Assembly (NCBI GenBank): GCA_964598565.1 | Contig: CAZRCG010000003.1 | Coordinates: forward strand, 186,001-250,000 | DNA from: CAZRCG01 sp964598565 | GTDB taxonomy: Bacteria; Bdellovibrionota; UBA2394 | DNA: 64,000 nt | Direction of reading: 5' to 3' | Part shown: piece after piece, positions 1 to 9,108 of the stretch | Layout: each line of letters starts with the position of its first letter | Numbering within the stretch: the first letter of the stretch is position 1 | Notes under the pieces: model-generated | Database searches by the model: none | What the model saw: only the letters and a program-made list of their open reading frames with translations | Told to the model about the DNA's origin: nothing | Made by a program: the position numbers and the translations under genes

Positions 1-876
1 CTATCGCCCACGGCAATCATTGCCTCTAATACGAGCTCGCTGAGTATTGGTGATATGGCAAAGGAAGCAAAACATCCCGAGAGAATTGTGGGGATGCATT
101 TTTTTAATCCTGTCCCAAAGATGCCGCTTGTCGAAGTAATTCGAACCGATAAGACATCGCCAGAAGTGGTCGCTCAGACAGTCGCTTTTGGAAAACAACT
201 GGGGAAAACAGTTATTGTCGTTAAAGATAGGCCGGGCTTTTTAGTGAATCGTATTTTGATGCCTTTTTTGATTGAAAGTGTGCATCTCTATGACGAGGGT
301 TATAGTATAGACCAAATTGATAGCGCGGCCCTTCGCTTTGGTATGCCCATGGGCCCGTTTCACTTGTTAGATGTTATTGGTCTCGACACAGCGGCGAAAG
401 TCGCTCGCGTAATTGCGACCGCCTTTCCTCATATGGTGGTCTTGCCGATGATTGACGATATGGTAGCCCAGGGCCTTCTGGGACAAAAGAAGGGGCGAGG
501 ATTTTATCATTATAATTCGCGCGGTGATAAACTAGCTTTGAATACCGAGTTTCAGAAAGACTCTCGCGATGAGGGCGAGCCGACCGAGGCACTCCTTCAA
601 GATCGATTGATTTTGCCCATGGTCACAGAGGCTGTGATGGCTCTTGAAGAAGGGGTCATATCGAGCGCACGAGATTGTGATATTGGATTGATTTACGGTA
701 TTGGCTTTCCGCCGTTTCGAGGTGGCTTGCTGAAGTGGGTCTCTGGTGTTGGAGAGCAGAAAATTCTCGATCGAATGCATCGACTTCACCAACTTACCAA
801 AGGCAGGTTGATTGTTCCGCCCGCTTTTGAAACTCGGGCGCGAAACGGCCAATCGTTTTACCGTAACGAGCTATGA
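1..876 (+). CDS. 3-hydroxyacyl-CoA dehydrogenase (FadB/FadJ-type), 3' part only
   Basis: The reading frame is open from base 1, so the gene begins before the window; 291 residues are visible. The sequence reads IIASNTSSLSI and then MHFFNPVPKMPLVEV (about visible residues 32-46), the classic end of the NAD-binding domain of 3-hydroxyacyl-CoA dehydrogenases. It is followed by RPGFLVNRIL and two helical C-terminal dehydrogenase domains, the second with GIGFPPFRGG. The C-terminus near NGQSFY is where multifunctional FadB/FadJ alpha subunits end, so the missing part probably carries an enoyl-CoA hydratase domain. Role by family: oxidation of L-3-hydroxyacyl-CoA to 3-ketoacyl-CoA in fatty-acid beta-oxidation in the cytoplasm. 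Its stop overlaps the start of the next gene (ATGA), so the two are probably co-translated. A monofunctional dehydrogenase is less likely because of the duplicated C-terminal domain. Confidence 0.92.
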   Translation, partial: LSPTAIIASNTSSLSIGDMAKEAKHPERIVGMHFFNPVPKMPLVEVIRTDKTSPEVVAQTVAFGKQLGKTVIVVKDRPGFLVNRILMPFLIESVHLYDEGYSIDQIDSAALRFGMPMGPFHLLDVIGLDTAAKVARVIATAFPHMVVLPMIDDMVAQGLLGQKKGRGFYHYNSRGDKLALNTEFQKDSRDEGEPTEALLQDRLILPMVTEAVMALEEGVISSARDCDIGLIYGIGFPPFRGGLLKWVSGVGEQKILDRMHRLHQLTKGRLIVPPAFETRARNGQSFYRNEL

Positions 877-2096
877 TCTCGGCGTGCTTGATTGCCAAGA
901 ACGAAGAAAAGTGGATTGGCGACTGTCTTGAACATCTTAAGGCACTCGCGTCCGAGATTGTCGTTGTGGATACTGGATCAACCGATCGTACCATTGAGAT
1001 TGCGCGTGAAAAGGGAGCTCGCGTTTCTCAGATTAAGTGGGAAAACGATTTTGCAAAGGCTCGCAATGCAAGTCTCGATCGTGCCACGGGCCGATGGATA
1101 TTGATTATTGATCCTGATGAGAGACTGGCTGCTCGAGATATTGAAAAAATGCGGGCTTTAGTGGAAGCGAAAAACATTGTGGCCTATTCATTTAACACGC
1201 GCAATTATTCGGACAATCCCGTCGCTTCTGGATTTTCGCCGTGCAAGGGGGAGTATGAGGAAGAAAAGCAGTATCCAGGATATTTTGAGAGTCGTAAGGT
1301 GCGGCTGTTTCAAAATATTCCCTCCATTCGCTTTGTCGGGACGGTTCATGAATTGGTAGAGTCGACCATCAAAGGGACGATTGTCGCCAGCGATATTCCC
1401 TTTCATCACTACGGATCAACAAAAGAAGTTACGCAGGAAAAAAAGAAGCACGATCTCTATCGAGCGCAAGGTCAAAAGAAAATTCAAGAGCAGCCTCATG
1501 ATTGGAAGGCGTATTTCGAATTGGGCGTCGAGTTTCTCACCGAGGGAAATCCTGCCAAGGCGGTTAAAGAACTTGAGAAAGCGCATCAGTTAAAGCCGAA
1601 AGATCCTCTTATCATGAGTAATTTGGGTTATGCCTACCTCGAGACCGGAAAACTTGATCAATCGGCGCGCGTCTTAGATGAGTGCTTGGGATTTGCGCCC
1701 AAGCATCATGATACGCTGTTGAACCGAGGCGTCGTCGAAATGAGGCGCAATCGTTGGGCTGATGCTATTACATCGTTTCAGCGTTTGGTCGATTTGCATC
1801 CTAAATCGTTCACGACATGGAGAAATATTGGCCTCTGTTATGCGCACCTCAAAAATTACCAAAAGGCGGCAGAGGCCTTTGAAAAGGCGCTGAAGGTCTT
1901 TCCACAGTACCATGAGGCTCGTATTGATTTGGGGGTCGTATGCTTCGCGGGCGGGCGAGCCGACTTAGCGAAAATAGTTCTCCAGGAGGCCCTGAAGCAT
2001 CAGCCTCAGTCGATGAGGGCTCGGGTAGTGCTCGAAGATGTCGAAAAGACTCTCGCCCAAGGCTCGGGTCGTTCGTCGCCCAAGGCACAGCGATAA
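873..2096 (+). CDS. Family 2 glycosyltransferase with C-terminal TPR repeats
   Basis: A 407-residue cytosolic protein. Residues 1 to about 180 are a GT-A family 2 domain: MISACLIAKNEE at the N-terminus, DTGSTD at 33-38 (nucleotide-sugar binding), FAKARNASL near 60, and IDPDE at 79-83 (the metal-binding DxD-like acidic motif). From about residue 205 to 390 there are about five tetratricopeptide repeats (for example NLGYAYLETGKLDQSARV and NIGLCYAHLKNYQKAAEAF). Such GT2-TPR proteins usually glycosylate proteins or cell-envelope material, but the acceptor cannot be told from sequence. Its ATG overlaps the stop of the upstream dehydrogenase gene (ATGA). The last 15 residues are polar and low in complexity. 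Confidence 0.9.
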   Translation: MISACLIAKNEEKWIGDCLEHLKALASEIVVVDTGSTDRTIEIAREKGARVSQIKWENDFAKARNASLDRATGRWILIIDPDERLAARDIEKMRALVEAKNIVAYSFNTRNYSDNPVASGFSPCKGEYEEEKQYPGYFESRKVRLFQNIPSIRFVGTVHELVESTIKGTIVASDIPFHHYGSTKEVTQEKKKHDLYRAQGQKKIQEQPHDWKAYFELGVEFLTEGNPAKAVKELEKAHQLKPKDPLIMSNLGYAYLETGKLDQSARVLDECLGFAPKHHDTLLNRGVVEMRRNRWADAITSFQRLVDLHPKSFTTWRNIGLCYAHLKNYQKAAEAFEKALKVFPQYHEARIDLGVVCFAGGRADLAKIVLQEALKHQPQSMRARVVLEDVEKTLAQGSGRSSPKAQR

Positions 2097-2189
2097 AGGG
2101 TTAGGCCTCCATGGGCGTTTGGCGACAACCCCAATATACGTCCTCGTTTACTTGACTTAAATGGGGCTAGCTTCGATTTTAGTCAGATC

Positions 2190-3998
2190 ATGCCTCCACT
2201 CGACCGTCTGCGAAATTTCTCTATTATTGCTCATATCGATCACGGTAAGTCCACACTCGCCGATCGCCTCATTGAGAAGACAGGTCGCTTAACCAAGCGA
2301 GAGATGAAAGAACAAATTCTCGATTCTATGGATATTGAGCGCGAGCGCGGCATTACTATTAAGGCTCAAACGGTGCGTCTCAATTATCGAGCGCAAGATG
2401 GTGAAGATTATGTTTTGAATCTTATCGATACGCCGGGGCATGTGGACTTTTCGTATGAGGTCTCGCGCAGTCTATCGGCCTGCGAGGGCGCGCTTTTGGT
2501 CGTCGATGCGTCTCAAGGAATTCAAGCTCAAACTTTGGCTAATGTATACATGGCCCTCGATAATAATTTGGAGGTTGTGCCCGTTATCAATAAAATTGAT
2601 TTGCCCCAGGCCAATCCTGAGCGAGTAAAAAAAGAAATTGAAGACGTCATTGGTTTAGATACGTCTCACGCGGTGCCTTGCTCTGCAAAATCAGGAATAG
2701 GCATTGAAGATGTTTTAGAGGCAGTTGTGCGTTATACGCCCGCGCCCAAAGATCGAGCGGAGTGTGAAGGCAAGCTGGCGGCCCTCATTATTGATTCATG
2801 GTTTGATGCTTACCGAGGCGTGATTATTTTAGTGAGAGTGTTTTCGGGTGAAGTAAAAGCCAAAGACCGTATTTTGTTTATGGCTACCAATGCCAACCAA
2901 GAAGTGCAAGATGTGGGGTTTTTTACGCCGAGAGCGCAAAAAGCCGACTCCTTAAAATCGGGAGAGGTCGGTTATATTGTGACCAATATTAAATCAGTCC
3001 AAGAAGCAAAAGTGGGAGACACAGTCACTCATCTTCGAAGCGCGGTGACGAAAGCGCTGCCCGGATTCAAAGAAGTAAAGCCCATGGTTTTTTGTGGAAT
3101 TTTTCCAACGGCCAGCGATGATTATGAGACTCTCAAAGATGCCTTGGGCAAACTTGTGCTCAATGATTCTGCTGTCCAGTATGAGCCCGAAATCTCAGAG
3201 CATTTGGGTTTTGGTTTTCGATGTGGATTTTTGGGTCTTCTTCATATGGAGATTATCACCGAGCGACTATCTCGAGAATACAATCTCGATATAATTTCGA
3301 CGATGCCGACGGTCAAATATCGCATGACATTTACCGACGGTCATGTCGAAGAAATATCGAATCCTTCGAAAATGCCCGAGCCTCATTTGATTGAGCTGAT
3401 TGAAGAGCCGATCTACCGCGTCACCATTCATACGCCTCCCGATTATATTGGGGCCATCATGACTCTATGTACGGACAAACGAGGCATTCAGAAGAAGATG
3501 GATTATTTTACCAAAGAGCGAGTGATTTTAGAGTATGAAATGCCTCTGAACGAAATTGCCTTAAACTTTTTTGATAAGTTGAAATCGATTACGAAAGGCT
3601 ATGCCAGTTTAGATTACGAATTTCTACGCTATGGAGTTGCGTCGCTGGTCAAAGTTGATCTTTTGCTCAATGGCGAGAAAGTCGAGGCCCTCTCGTTAAT
3701 CTGTCATACCGATTTTGCCTTTGCCAGAGGTCGGGACTTAACTAAGAAAATGAAAGAGTTGCTCCCGCGCCAGATGTTTCAGATTGCCATTCAAGCCGCT
3801 ATTGGCGCCAAAATTATTGCGCGCGAAACCCTGAGTGCGCTTCGTAAAGACGTTCTTGCAAAATGTTACGGTGGGGATGTGAGCCGTAAACGGAAGCTTC
3901 TCGAAAAGCAAAAAGAAGGTAAAAAGCGCATGAAGCAGATTGGATCTGTGGAAGTGCCGCAAGAGGCATTCCTGGCTGTTCTGAAAATCGATAGTTAG
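2190..3998 (+). CDS. lepA: Elongation factor 4 (LepA), ribosome back-translocating GTPase
   Basis: 602 residues, the usual LepA length. GTPase motifs are intact: G1 AHIDHGKSTL (14-23), DTPGHVDF (80-87), NKID (134-137) and a SAKSGIGI G5-like segment. The elongation-factor domains II, III and V follow, then the LepA-specific C-terminal domain (YGGDVSRKRKLLEKQKEGKK) ending in the conserved QEAFLAVLK. The family binds stalled or misplaced ribosomes and acts in the cytoplasm, associated with the membrane in some species. No clear Shine-Dalgarno precedes the ATG; a TTGACT lies at 2152-2157 but the spacing to any -10 is poor. The signal-peptidase gene lepB, often next to lepA, is not present here. 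Confidence 0.97.
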   Translation: MPPLDRLRNFSIIAHIDHGKSTLADRLIEKTGRLTKREMKEQILDSMDIERERGITIKAQTVRLNYRAQDGEDYVLNLIDTPGHVDFSYEVSRSLSACEGALLVVDASQGIQAQTLANVYMALDNNLEVVPVINKIDLPQANPERVKKEIEDVIGLDTSHAVPCSAKSGIGIEDVLEAVVRYTPAPKDRAECEGKLAALIIDSWFDAYRGVIILVRVFSGEVKAKDRILFMATNANQEVQDVGFFTPRAQKADSLKSGEVGYIVTNIKSVQEAKVGDTVTHLRSAVTKALPGFKEVKPMVFCGIFPTASDDYETLKDALGKLVLNDSAVQYEPEISEHLGFGFRCGFLGLLHMEIITERLSREYNLDIISTMPTVKYRMTFTDGHVEEISNPSKMPEPHLIELIEEPIYRVTIHTPPDYIGAIMTLCTDKRGIQKKMDYFTKERVILEYEMPLNEIALNFFDKLKSITKGYASLDYEFLRYGVASLVKVDLLLNGEKVEALSLICHTDFAFARGRDLTKKMKELLPRQMFQIAIQAAIGAKIIARETLSALRKDVLAKCYGGDVSRKRKLLEKQKEGKKRMKQIGSVEVPQEAFLAVLKIDS

Positions 3999-4008
3999 AG
4001 CCCATATA

Positions 4009-4027
4009 GGCCTCTTAGGCCCCTTTT
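4009..4027 (+). terminator. Possible weak terminator after lepA
   Basis: GGCCT-CTT-AGGCC forms a short 5-bp GC-rich hairpin, followed by CC and four T residues, 11 nt after the lepA stop. The stem and U-tract are both short, so this is only a candidate. Confidence 0.3.
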
Positions 4028-4037
4028 AGGCTGCATC

Positions 4038-4066
4038 TCGACATTCTTAAAATCCAGTGGTAGCCT
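4038..4066 (+). promoter_or_regulatory. Candidate sigma-70 promoter for the exported protein gene
   Basis: TCGACA (4038-4043), a 17-bp spacer, and TAGCCT (4061-4066) resemble -35/-10 boxes. The downstream gene has its own ribosome binding site about 35 nt later. Confidence 0.4.
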
Positions 4067-4113
4067 CATTTCTTTTTGGGGAATCTACTGGCTACGAAAG
4101 GGGATGGGGTTTT

Positions 4114-4995
4114 GTGACATTAAAGCTCTGGGGGATACTAGGGGTCGTGTGCGGATTATCGTTTGCCGAAAGGTCTTCGGTAACTTGGGCTACTGACCTC
4201 GATCAAGTCGGTGGCTATCAATCAGGCGATTCGGATTCGGGCAGACATCTGGTGTCATGGAATTTTCCTACGGCCCAAGCGGCCGCCATGTTAAAACTTT
4301 TTCAGGGGACTCAAGGTCTGTCTTCATATTATGAGAGCATTTCCGTTGAGGAGCCACACTGTTCGATGACCGCACGTGTTTCGGACAACGAATCTGAACT
4401 CTCTGAAGTAGAACTGGCCTGCCGAAGTTCAAAACAGGACGATGCACCCACGGGATTTTCAATGCGTTATGAGCAAAGCCATGTGGTCCACTACCATCGC
4501 TTTGGTCACCAACTCACTCGTGTGACGGGGGGGATGGCCGATTTACTTTTTTCGCGTATTCAGAGAAGTATGCCTTCTCAAAGGGGCAGTGCTTTCGTGA
4601 CCCCGGTGGTCTCATGCCAGGTAGAAGAAGTGCTGAACGGACCTTGGCGAGGGATATTTTCTTCAACCTGCCATGAGATTTATTATTTATCGGGTGTCCA
4701 CCGATCTTTATCTCAAGGCATCGAAACTAAAACGACGAACGATGACTCTAAGCCCGACTATTCGGAGCCTGCTGCTCTTTACTGCGAACGACATAGTGAG
4801 CCACTGCTTTCTCAGTCCTTGAAGGGAGATTCGCCATTTCTGCAGGCGCCCATGAATCCCAGTCATCAGACTCGTAAAGCCTTGGTTCAAGCCATTCAAA
4901 AAGAATTCTCCACTCACCAGCGTCGCGTCACGAGACCTATTCGGTGCTATTTTTCTCATTTCGATTATGTGTCGTTGGCTTCGGGGCCTTCATGA
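4114..4995 (+). CDS. Exported protein of unknown function
   Basis: The frame is open from an ATG-less upstream stretch, but GTG at 4114 is the best start: it follows GAAAGGGGA by about 10 nt and gives a clean signal peptide (KL positive end, hydrophobic WGILGVVCGLSF, then a polar region with a likely cleavage after VTWA). The mature part, about 265 residues, has several cysteines (EPHCSM, LACRSS, VSCQVEE, STCHEI, LYCERH, IRCYF) that could form disulfides in the periplasm. No domain is recognised. It lies between lepA and a convergent methyltransferase gene and appears to be a single transcription unit. Confidence 0.7.
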   Translation: MTLKLWGILGVVCGLSFAERSSVTWATDLDQVGGYQSGDSDSGRHLVSWNFPTAQAAAMLKLFQGTQGLSSYYESISVEEPHCSMTARVSDNESELSEVELACRSSKQDDAPTGFSMRYEQSHVVHYHRFGHQLTRVTGGMADLLFSRIQRSMPSQRGSAFVTPVVSCQVEEVLNGPWRGIFSSTCHEIYYLSGVHRSLSQGIETKTTNDDSKPDYSEPAALYCERHSEPLLSQSLKGDSPFLQAPMNPSHQTRKALVQAIQKEFSTHQRRVTRPIRCYFSHFDYVSLASGPS

Positions 4996-5031
4996 CTTTA
5001 TAGGTGGTACGCAGGTAATAAAAAAAGTTGC

Positions 5032-5727
5032 TTAAAAATTTCTGTAAATCCAATTCATCGCGATGGCGGCAGCGTGGCTAACATTTAATGATTCGGCGAC
5101 TTTCTCCATTGGAATGCGCACGCTTTCGCGACAGAAAAACTTTATGTCGGCGTCTATGCCAGAAGACTCTGAGCCTAGAATCAGAGCAATCGGAAAGGTG
5201 GGCGTCCACTCATAGAGTGAAATTGCCTGGCGATCACTATCGAGGCCTACGATTGAAAAACCACGCCGACTTAGTTCTTTGAGGGGATCTACCAAAGATT
5301 TAACTTTGGCAAACTGAATGTGAAAGGCTAAGCCTGCCGATGATTTCACAGCGGCTGGCGTGAGTTCTGCGCTTTGATCTTCTTCATGAATCATGAGGCC
5401 GCCACGAAACGCAGCAGCACAGCGAGCAATCGAGCCAAAATTGTGAATGTCCTGGACGTGATTGCAGAGAATAACCAGCGGATACTGCTTTAACGAAAGA
5501 TCAGAGTAGGGACGGTAAAACGAATGCGATGTTTCAAAGACAATTCCCTGATGAGCTTGATGCCTAAAGGCTGCAGGAATTCCGGAAATCCATTCCACAT
5601 CGGCATGGCGCAGACCTGATAACGACTGTGCAAATCGTTTGGCCGCTTCGGTCTCGTAGTAAATTTTTGACAGGGCTGCCTTAGCGCGAAGAGCCTCCCG
5701 TAAAATATTTCGGCCAAACAGAATCAC
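5032..5727 (-). CDS. TrmH/SpoU-family RNA 2'-O-methyltransferase
   Basis: 231 residues. The three SPOUT motifs are visible: NHVQDIHNFGSIAR (motif 1), LILGSESSGI (motif 2), and RIPMEKVAESLNVSHAAAIA (motif 3), which form the trefoil knot that binds S-adenosylmethionine. An N-terminal segment (LFGRNILREAL) resembles the substrate-binding domain of RlmB-type enzymes that methylate 23S rRNA G2251. Exact target (rRNA or tRNA) is not certain. Its start overlaps the stop of the upstream mscS gene (ATGA), so the two are translationally coupled. Confidence 0.9.
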   Translation of the reverse strand: MILFGRNILREALRAKAALSKIYYETEAAKRFAQSLSGLRHADVEWISGIPAAFRHQAHQGIVFETSHSFYRPYSDLSLKQYPLVILCNHVQDIHNFGSIARCAAAFRGGLMIHEEDQSAELTPAAVKSSAGLAFHIQFAKVKSLVDPLKELSRRGFSIVGLDSDRQAISLYEWTPTFPIALILGSESSGIDADIKFFCRESVRIPMEKVAESLNVSHAAAIAMNWIYRNF

Positions 5728-6845
5728 GTCCTTGGTGCCACTGTCGATGACGTTTTGTTTGCTGTCGTGTCTTGTTGTATAAAAAGCGTTCGGGTGGGAA
5801 AAGCAAAGTCAATACCCTCTTGAGCAAACAGCTTCATGATTTCAAGGTTAATGGCCTGTTGTTTGTCCATGGCAGTTCCATACTCGGGCGCAAGTATAAA
5901 ATAGATCGCTTCAAAATCGAGGGATGATTCGCCAAATGAGATAAAGTGAGCCCGATCAAAACGAACGCCGTCTTGTTTCTCGATAGCCGATCGAATCAAA
6001 TCTTGAGCTTTCCGTATTTTATCGAGAGGCGTTTGATAGAGAATCCTGATTTTCAAAATCATACGACGTTCTGTCATTTGTTTGAAATTGCGCACGCGAC
6101 TTGCAAGAAGATCGCCATTTGAGAAAACGAGTTGTTCTCCCGATAGTGAACGCAAACGAGTCGTTTTGAGACCAATTTTTTCTACCACCCCAGCCGCATC
6201 ACCGACGACGATGAAATCGCCAGGTCGAAAGGGTTTATCAAGAACTATCGAGAGTGAAGCGAATAGGTCACCCAAAATATTCTGTAGTGCGAGAGCGACC
6301 GCAATACCTCCAATACCTAGGGAGGTCACTAGAGCAGTAATATCCACACCAAAATTATCAAGTCCTACAATGACGATAAGAGAGATGAGAGCAAGCCGAC
6401 CCACGAACTGAATAGCAGGTACGGCTCCCGCCACCAGCTCATCAGACTGGGCCAATACGCGGTCTTGGCGAACGAGTCGGTAGGCCAGAAACTCAATAGC
6501 TTCTCGCCCCCAGAACCAAATTTGAAACAAAAAAATGAGGATGATCGAGGAAATGGCGATTTTATGAATGCCTGGGGCAAGTTCTATGAAATGAAGGCCA
6601 ATCAAGATGCCCAGAGCGATGATTGTAGATTTCTTTGTATTTTCGAGAAGCGACAGGCCAAAGTCGTCGAGTTCTGTGGAGGTCTTTATGACCACTTTTT
6701 TCAGGCGACTGACGAGCAGGTGACGAAATAGAAAGAGGGCCAAAACAATGGCAAGTGTGACTGCTAGGGCCAAAGCATACGCTCTAAGGTTTTCTATAGA
6801 ATAGAGGCTATGTAGGACGGAAGAAAAGGTCATAGTGAGCCCCAT
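5724..6845 (-). CDS. Small-conductance mechanosensitive channel (MscS family)
   Basis: 373 residues. Several transmembrane helices occupy about residues 20-190, ending in the pore-lining TM3 region rich in Gly and Ala (LVTSLGIGGIAVALALQNILGDLFAS). A beta domain follows (RPGDFIVVGDAAGVVEKIGLKTTRLRSLSGEQLVFSNGDL), then the cytoplasmic alpha/beta vestibule. The family opens on membrane tension during hypo-osmotic shock. It overlaps the methyltransferase gene downstream by 4 nt. MscS channels of this length usually have three to five helices; I count about four. Confidence 0.93.
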   Translation of the reverse strand: MGLTMTFSSVLHSLYSIENLRAYALALAVTLAIVLALFLFRHLLVSRLKKVVIKTSTELDDFGLSLLENTKKSTIIALGILIGLHFIELAPGIHKIAISSIILIFLFQIWFWGREAIEFLAYRLVRQDRVLAQSDELVAGAVPAIQFVGRLALISLIVIVGLDNFGVDITALVTSLGIGGIAVALALQNILGDLFASLSIVLDKPFRPGDFIVVGDAAGVVEKIGLKTTRLRSLSGEQLVFSNGDLLASRVRNFKQMTERRMILKIRILYQTPLDKIRKAQDLIRSAIEKQDGVRFDRAHFISFGESSLDFEAIYFILAPEYGTAMDKQQAINLEIMKLFAQEGIDFAFPTRTLFIQQDTTANKTSSTVAPRT

Positions 6846-6956
6846 GTTTTGACACGCCTTCCCATGGTGTCAAGGCCCATAGCTCGAGTTTTAGCTGTTC
6901 ATAGGCTCGGGTATAATTTATGTTCCAGTGGACTAGTCTCTGGGTGATAATGGAGT

Positions 6957-7328
6957 GTGCACAAAGCAAGATCTCATCGAGGAGCTGCATCTATTGTCAT
7001 TATGGCGGCGTCGGCGTTGGTTTTACTGGCGATGGGCCGCTATGCCATGATTGCGTATCAGCGCGTTGAAATAGAGAACTCTGTGGATTCGTTGCTCATT
7101 CGAAACAGGGTCTCGCCCGACGATAACGTCATACGAAATGCAATCAGAGATCACCTCACGGTGGCTGGAATTCAAGGCATCACGGAAGATATGATTCTCG
7201 TTTATCGATCGAACCAGGGGCGTATTCTTGTGAAGTTCTCGTATAAAGTGCCTATGAGACTGCCTGTTACTGACTGGGGCTTCGACATAAGTCAGCATAT
7301 TATCGTCGACCAAGCCTTGGGCCGATAG
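6957..7328 (+). CDS. Small membrane-anchored protein, TadE/pseudopilin-like
   Basis: 123 residues from GTG at 6957. A short basic N-terminus containing SHRGAASIVIMAASALVLLA is followed by one hydrophobic helix; this resembles TadE/TadF-type pilus assembly or pseudopilin proteins, which start with RRGAAAVEFALV-like segments. The rest is a small soluble domain facing outside the membrane. There is no neighbouring pilus gene, so the assignment is tentative. A TATAAT lies at 6912-6917 upstream, in the divergent region with mscS. An unrelated small membrane protein is equally possible. Confidence 0.55.
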   Translation: MHKARSHRGAASIVIMAASALVLLAMGRYAMIAYQRVEIENSVDSLLIRNRVSPDDNVIRNAIRDHLTVAGIQGITEDMILVYRSNQGRILVKFSYKVPMRLPVTDWGFDISQHIIVDQALGR

Positions 7329-7530
7329 TGCCTTTTGACCGGGCATAGGGAGTCAGGCAACGGGCTGGTCCAATTGCATGCCCACAGTTGCTTCATGTCT
7401 TTGCACCTTGCGTCCCCCCCCCTGACTTCGTGATTGCCCAGTCTCCGTCATTTTTATGACGCCCTTACGCAGCCTGTTATAACGGCGTACCATAAAAGGT
7501 GCTGTTCTGCACCCGAGGGAGATCTCAGGC
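7329..7530. other. Non-coding gap with a nine-C homopolymer
   Basis: No gene is seen in these 202 bases. A run of nine C residues lies at 7414-7422, and TTATAAC at about 7479 is a possible -10 for the following gene. Confidence 0.4.
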
Positions 7531-8139
7531 ATGTTAAATTCGTTGGTTATTGTGGTAGCGTTTGCATCGATGGAGCCAAGCGATCAGTCTTTGATCGAAG
7601 TGGTGCGCCAGCTTTTTACTCCGACAAAGACCGCTCAGGTTTATTTGCCACTTCAAGATAATCCGTCGTTGACCGATGAGACGATGGCCTCCGTTCACTT
7701 AGATTTTTTAAAACCCATGGGCTTTGTGGCGAGAGATTTGTGGGGCAACCGCGACTATATCTTTGGTTATGGTGCCATGAGAGATGGTTCGTTGCTTATG
7801 GTGGCTTGGAAGAATTCTAAAAGCGCCCCTACGATTTCGCTCAAAGAAGTGAGTTCCATATATACAGAAGAACGCCTTGCAGCTGTGACCGATGACAGCG
7901 GTTTAAAGCGGTGGCGCAAAGTTCGAGAAGAGGTGGCAGGGGCCTTCATTGCAGCGAGAAAATCGGAGGCTGCCTTCGTGCCGTTATATCCGACTAAACT
8001 TGATCAAACGACTGGCCGAGACTCACTTAAAGACCTATTGGTCTCTGATAGACCGCTGGCCGTTCGTTTTCTAATGGAGCGTAAGGTGAATAATCTTAAG
8101 GGCCTCGTCGGCTCGCGAGATGATCCTGGTATTCGTTAA
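7531..8139 (+). CDS. Unknown protein with hydrophobic N-terminus
   Basis: 202 residues. The ATG at 7531 follows GAGGGAGAT at a suitable distance. The first 15 residues (LNSLVIVVAFASM) are hydrophobic but the basic start of a signal peptide is lacking, so localisation is unclear. The remainder is a mixed alpha/beta sequence (HLDFLKPMGFVARDLWGNRDYIFGYGAMRDGSLLMVAW) with no family I recognise. It is 93 bp upstream of the pyrimidine operon, which has its own promoter, so the two are probably not co-transcribed. Confidence 0.65.
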   Translation: MLNSLVIVVAFASMEPSDQSLIEVVRQLFTPTKTAQVYLPLQDNPSLTDETMASVHLDFLKPMGFVARDLWGNRDYIFGYGAMRDGSLLMVAWKNSKSAPTISLKEVSSIYTEERLAAVTDDSGLKRWRKVREEVAGAFIAARKSEAAFVPLYPTKLDQTTGRDSLKDLLVSDRPLAVRFLMERKVNNLKGLVGSRDDPGIR

Positions 8140-8194
8140 GCTGCTACGCTATGCCAATCAATCGATACACGCGTTAAGAATCTACTAAATCCCA

Positions 8195-8224
8195 TTGGCA
8201 GAATGAGCGTGCGTCCTCTAGTCT
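8195..8224 (+). promoter_or_regulatory. Promoter of the pyrB operon, probably leaderless
   Basis: TTGGCA (8195-8200), an 18-bp spacer and TAGTCT (8219-8224) form a sigma-70-like promoter. The -10 box ends only 8 nt before the pyrB ATG, so transcription should begin at or a few bases from the start codon. No Shine-Dalgarno, attenuator or PyrR-type leader fits in this space. Confidence 0.55.
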
Positions 8225-8232
8225 AAGGCTCG

Positions 8233-9108
8233 ATGAAGATGCATACCGGCCTTCTCTCTTCGGAGTCTCTTTCGAAGGACCAGGTATTAAGACTCTTTCG
8301 AGAGTCGACGAATGCTAGAGTCCTTTCTTCGAGCTCATCCCATGATAACTATCTTGGCTTTTTAGTTTTTCTAGAGCCTTCAACCCGAACTCGTGTGAGT
8401 TTTGAGGCGGCGGGTTTGGCGCTCGGCATGAAGTGGGTGTCTGTAGGCTCTTTTGGCTCAAGTCTTGAAAAGGGCGAGAGTTTGAAAGACACTTTTATGA
8501 CGCTCTCGGCGTATAGGCCGAAAGTGTTTGTGATCCGCAGCGGTCTTTATGGTCTGTCGTCTTATGTACAAAAGTGGACGCAAGTTCCCGTTATCAATGC
8601 AGGCGAGGGTTCTTGGGATCATCCAACGCAGGGTTTGCTTGATGCGTTTTGCCTTCATCAGCTGAAACGACCATCGCTATCTGTAGCGTTCTTTGGAGAT
8701 ACCCGACGTAGCCGCGTCTTTCGTTCGGATGCCTATTTCTTTTCGTTGTTGGGCTATAAGATTTTTCTGTGTGATGACGAAACCGACGATCAGAAGCGGA
8801 TGTCGGAAGCCTTTGGCTTTCCCCTTGTAGCTCGAAACGATTTGAAAAAAATGGATATTGTGATGGGTCTTCGCGTTCAAAAAGAACGTGGAAGTCTTTT
8901 GTCGCAAAGACCTTTGGAGCCAAAAGATTTAGGAGCTAAGGCACTGCTTATGCATCCCGGGCCCGCAGTGGTGGATTCTGATGTCTCGAAAGATTTGGTG
9001 TTGTGGCTCGAGGCTCATCCTGAGCGTTCGTTGATTTCGAAGCAGGTGGCTGCGGGACTCCTGCTACGAAAGCTTCTTTTGAAACGTTGTTTGGAAGGAG
9101 CTTTATGA
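8233..9108 (+). CDS. pyrB: Aspartate carbamoyltransferase catalytic subunit
   Basis: 291 residues, slightly short for the family (about 305-310). It carries the carbamoyl-phosphate binding motif PSTRTRVSFE (STRT at 50-53), the HPTQ motif (130-133), and the C-terminal MHPGP. The enzyme joins carbamoyl phosphate and aspartate to carbamoyl-aspartate, step two of UMP synthesis. No regulatory chain gene pyrI is nearby, as in organisms where PyrB associates with PyrC instead. It is the first gene of pyrB-pyrC-carA-unknown-carB; its stop overlaps the pyrC start (ATGA). Confidence 0.96.
   Translation: MKMHTGLLSSESLSKDQVLRLFRESTNARVLSSSSSHDNYLGFLVFLEPSTRTRVSFEAAGLALGMKWVSVGSFGSSLEKGESLKDTFMTLSAYRPKVFVIRSGLYGLSSYVQKWTQVPVINAGEGSWDHPTQGLLDAFCLHQLKRPSLSVAFFGDTRRSRVFRSDAYFFSLLGYKIFLCDDETDDQKRMSEAFGFPLVARNDLKKMDIVMGLRVQKERGSLLSQRPLEPKDLGAKALLMHPGPAVVDSDVSKDLVLWLEAHPERSLISKQVAAGLLLRKLLLKRCLEGAL

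Noticed and set aside
6082..6411. 109-codon ORF antisense to the MscS gene
   Set aside because: It mirrors the codons of a well-supported channel gene; Arg/Thr/Ser-rich composition is typical of an antisense shadow.
6957..7328. Firm pilus assignment for the TadE-like gene
   Set aside because: Only the N-terminal helix resembles TadE-type proteins and no pilus genes are nearby, so the call was kept tentative.
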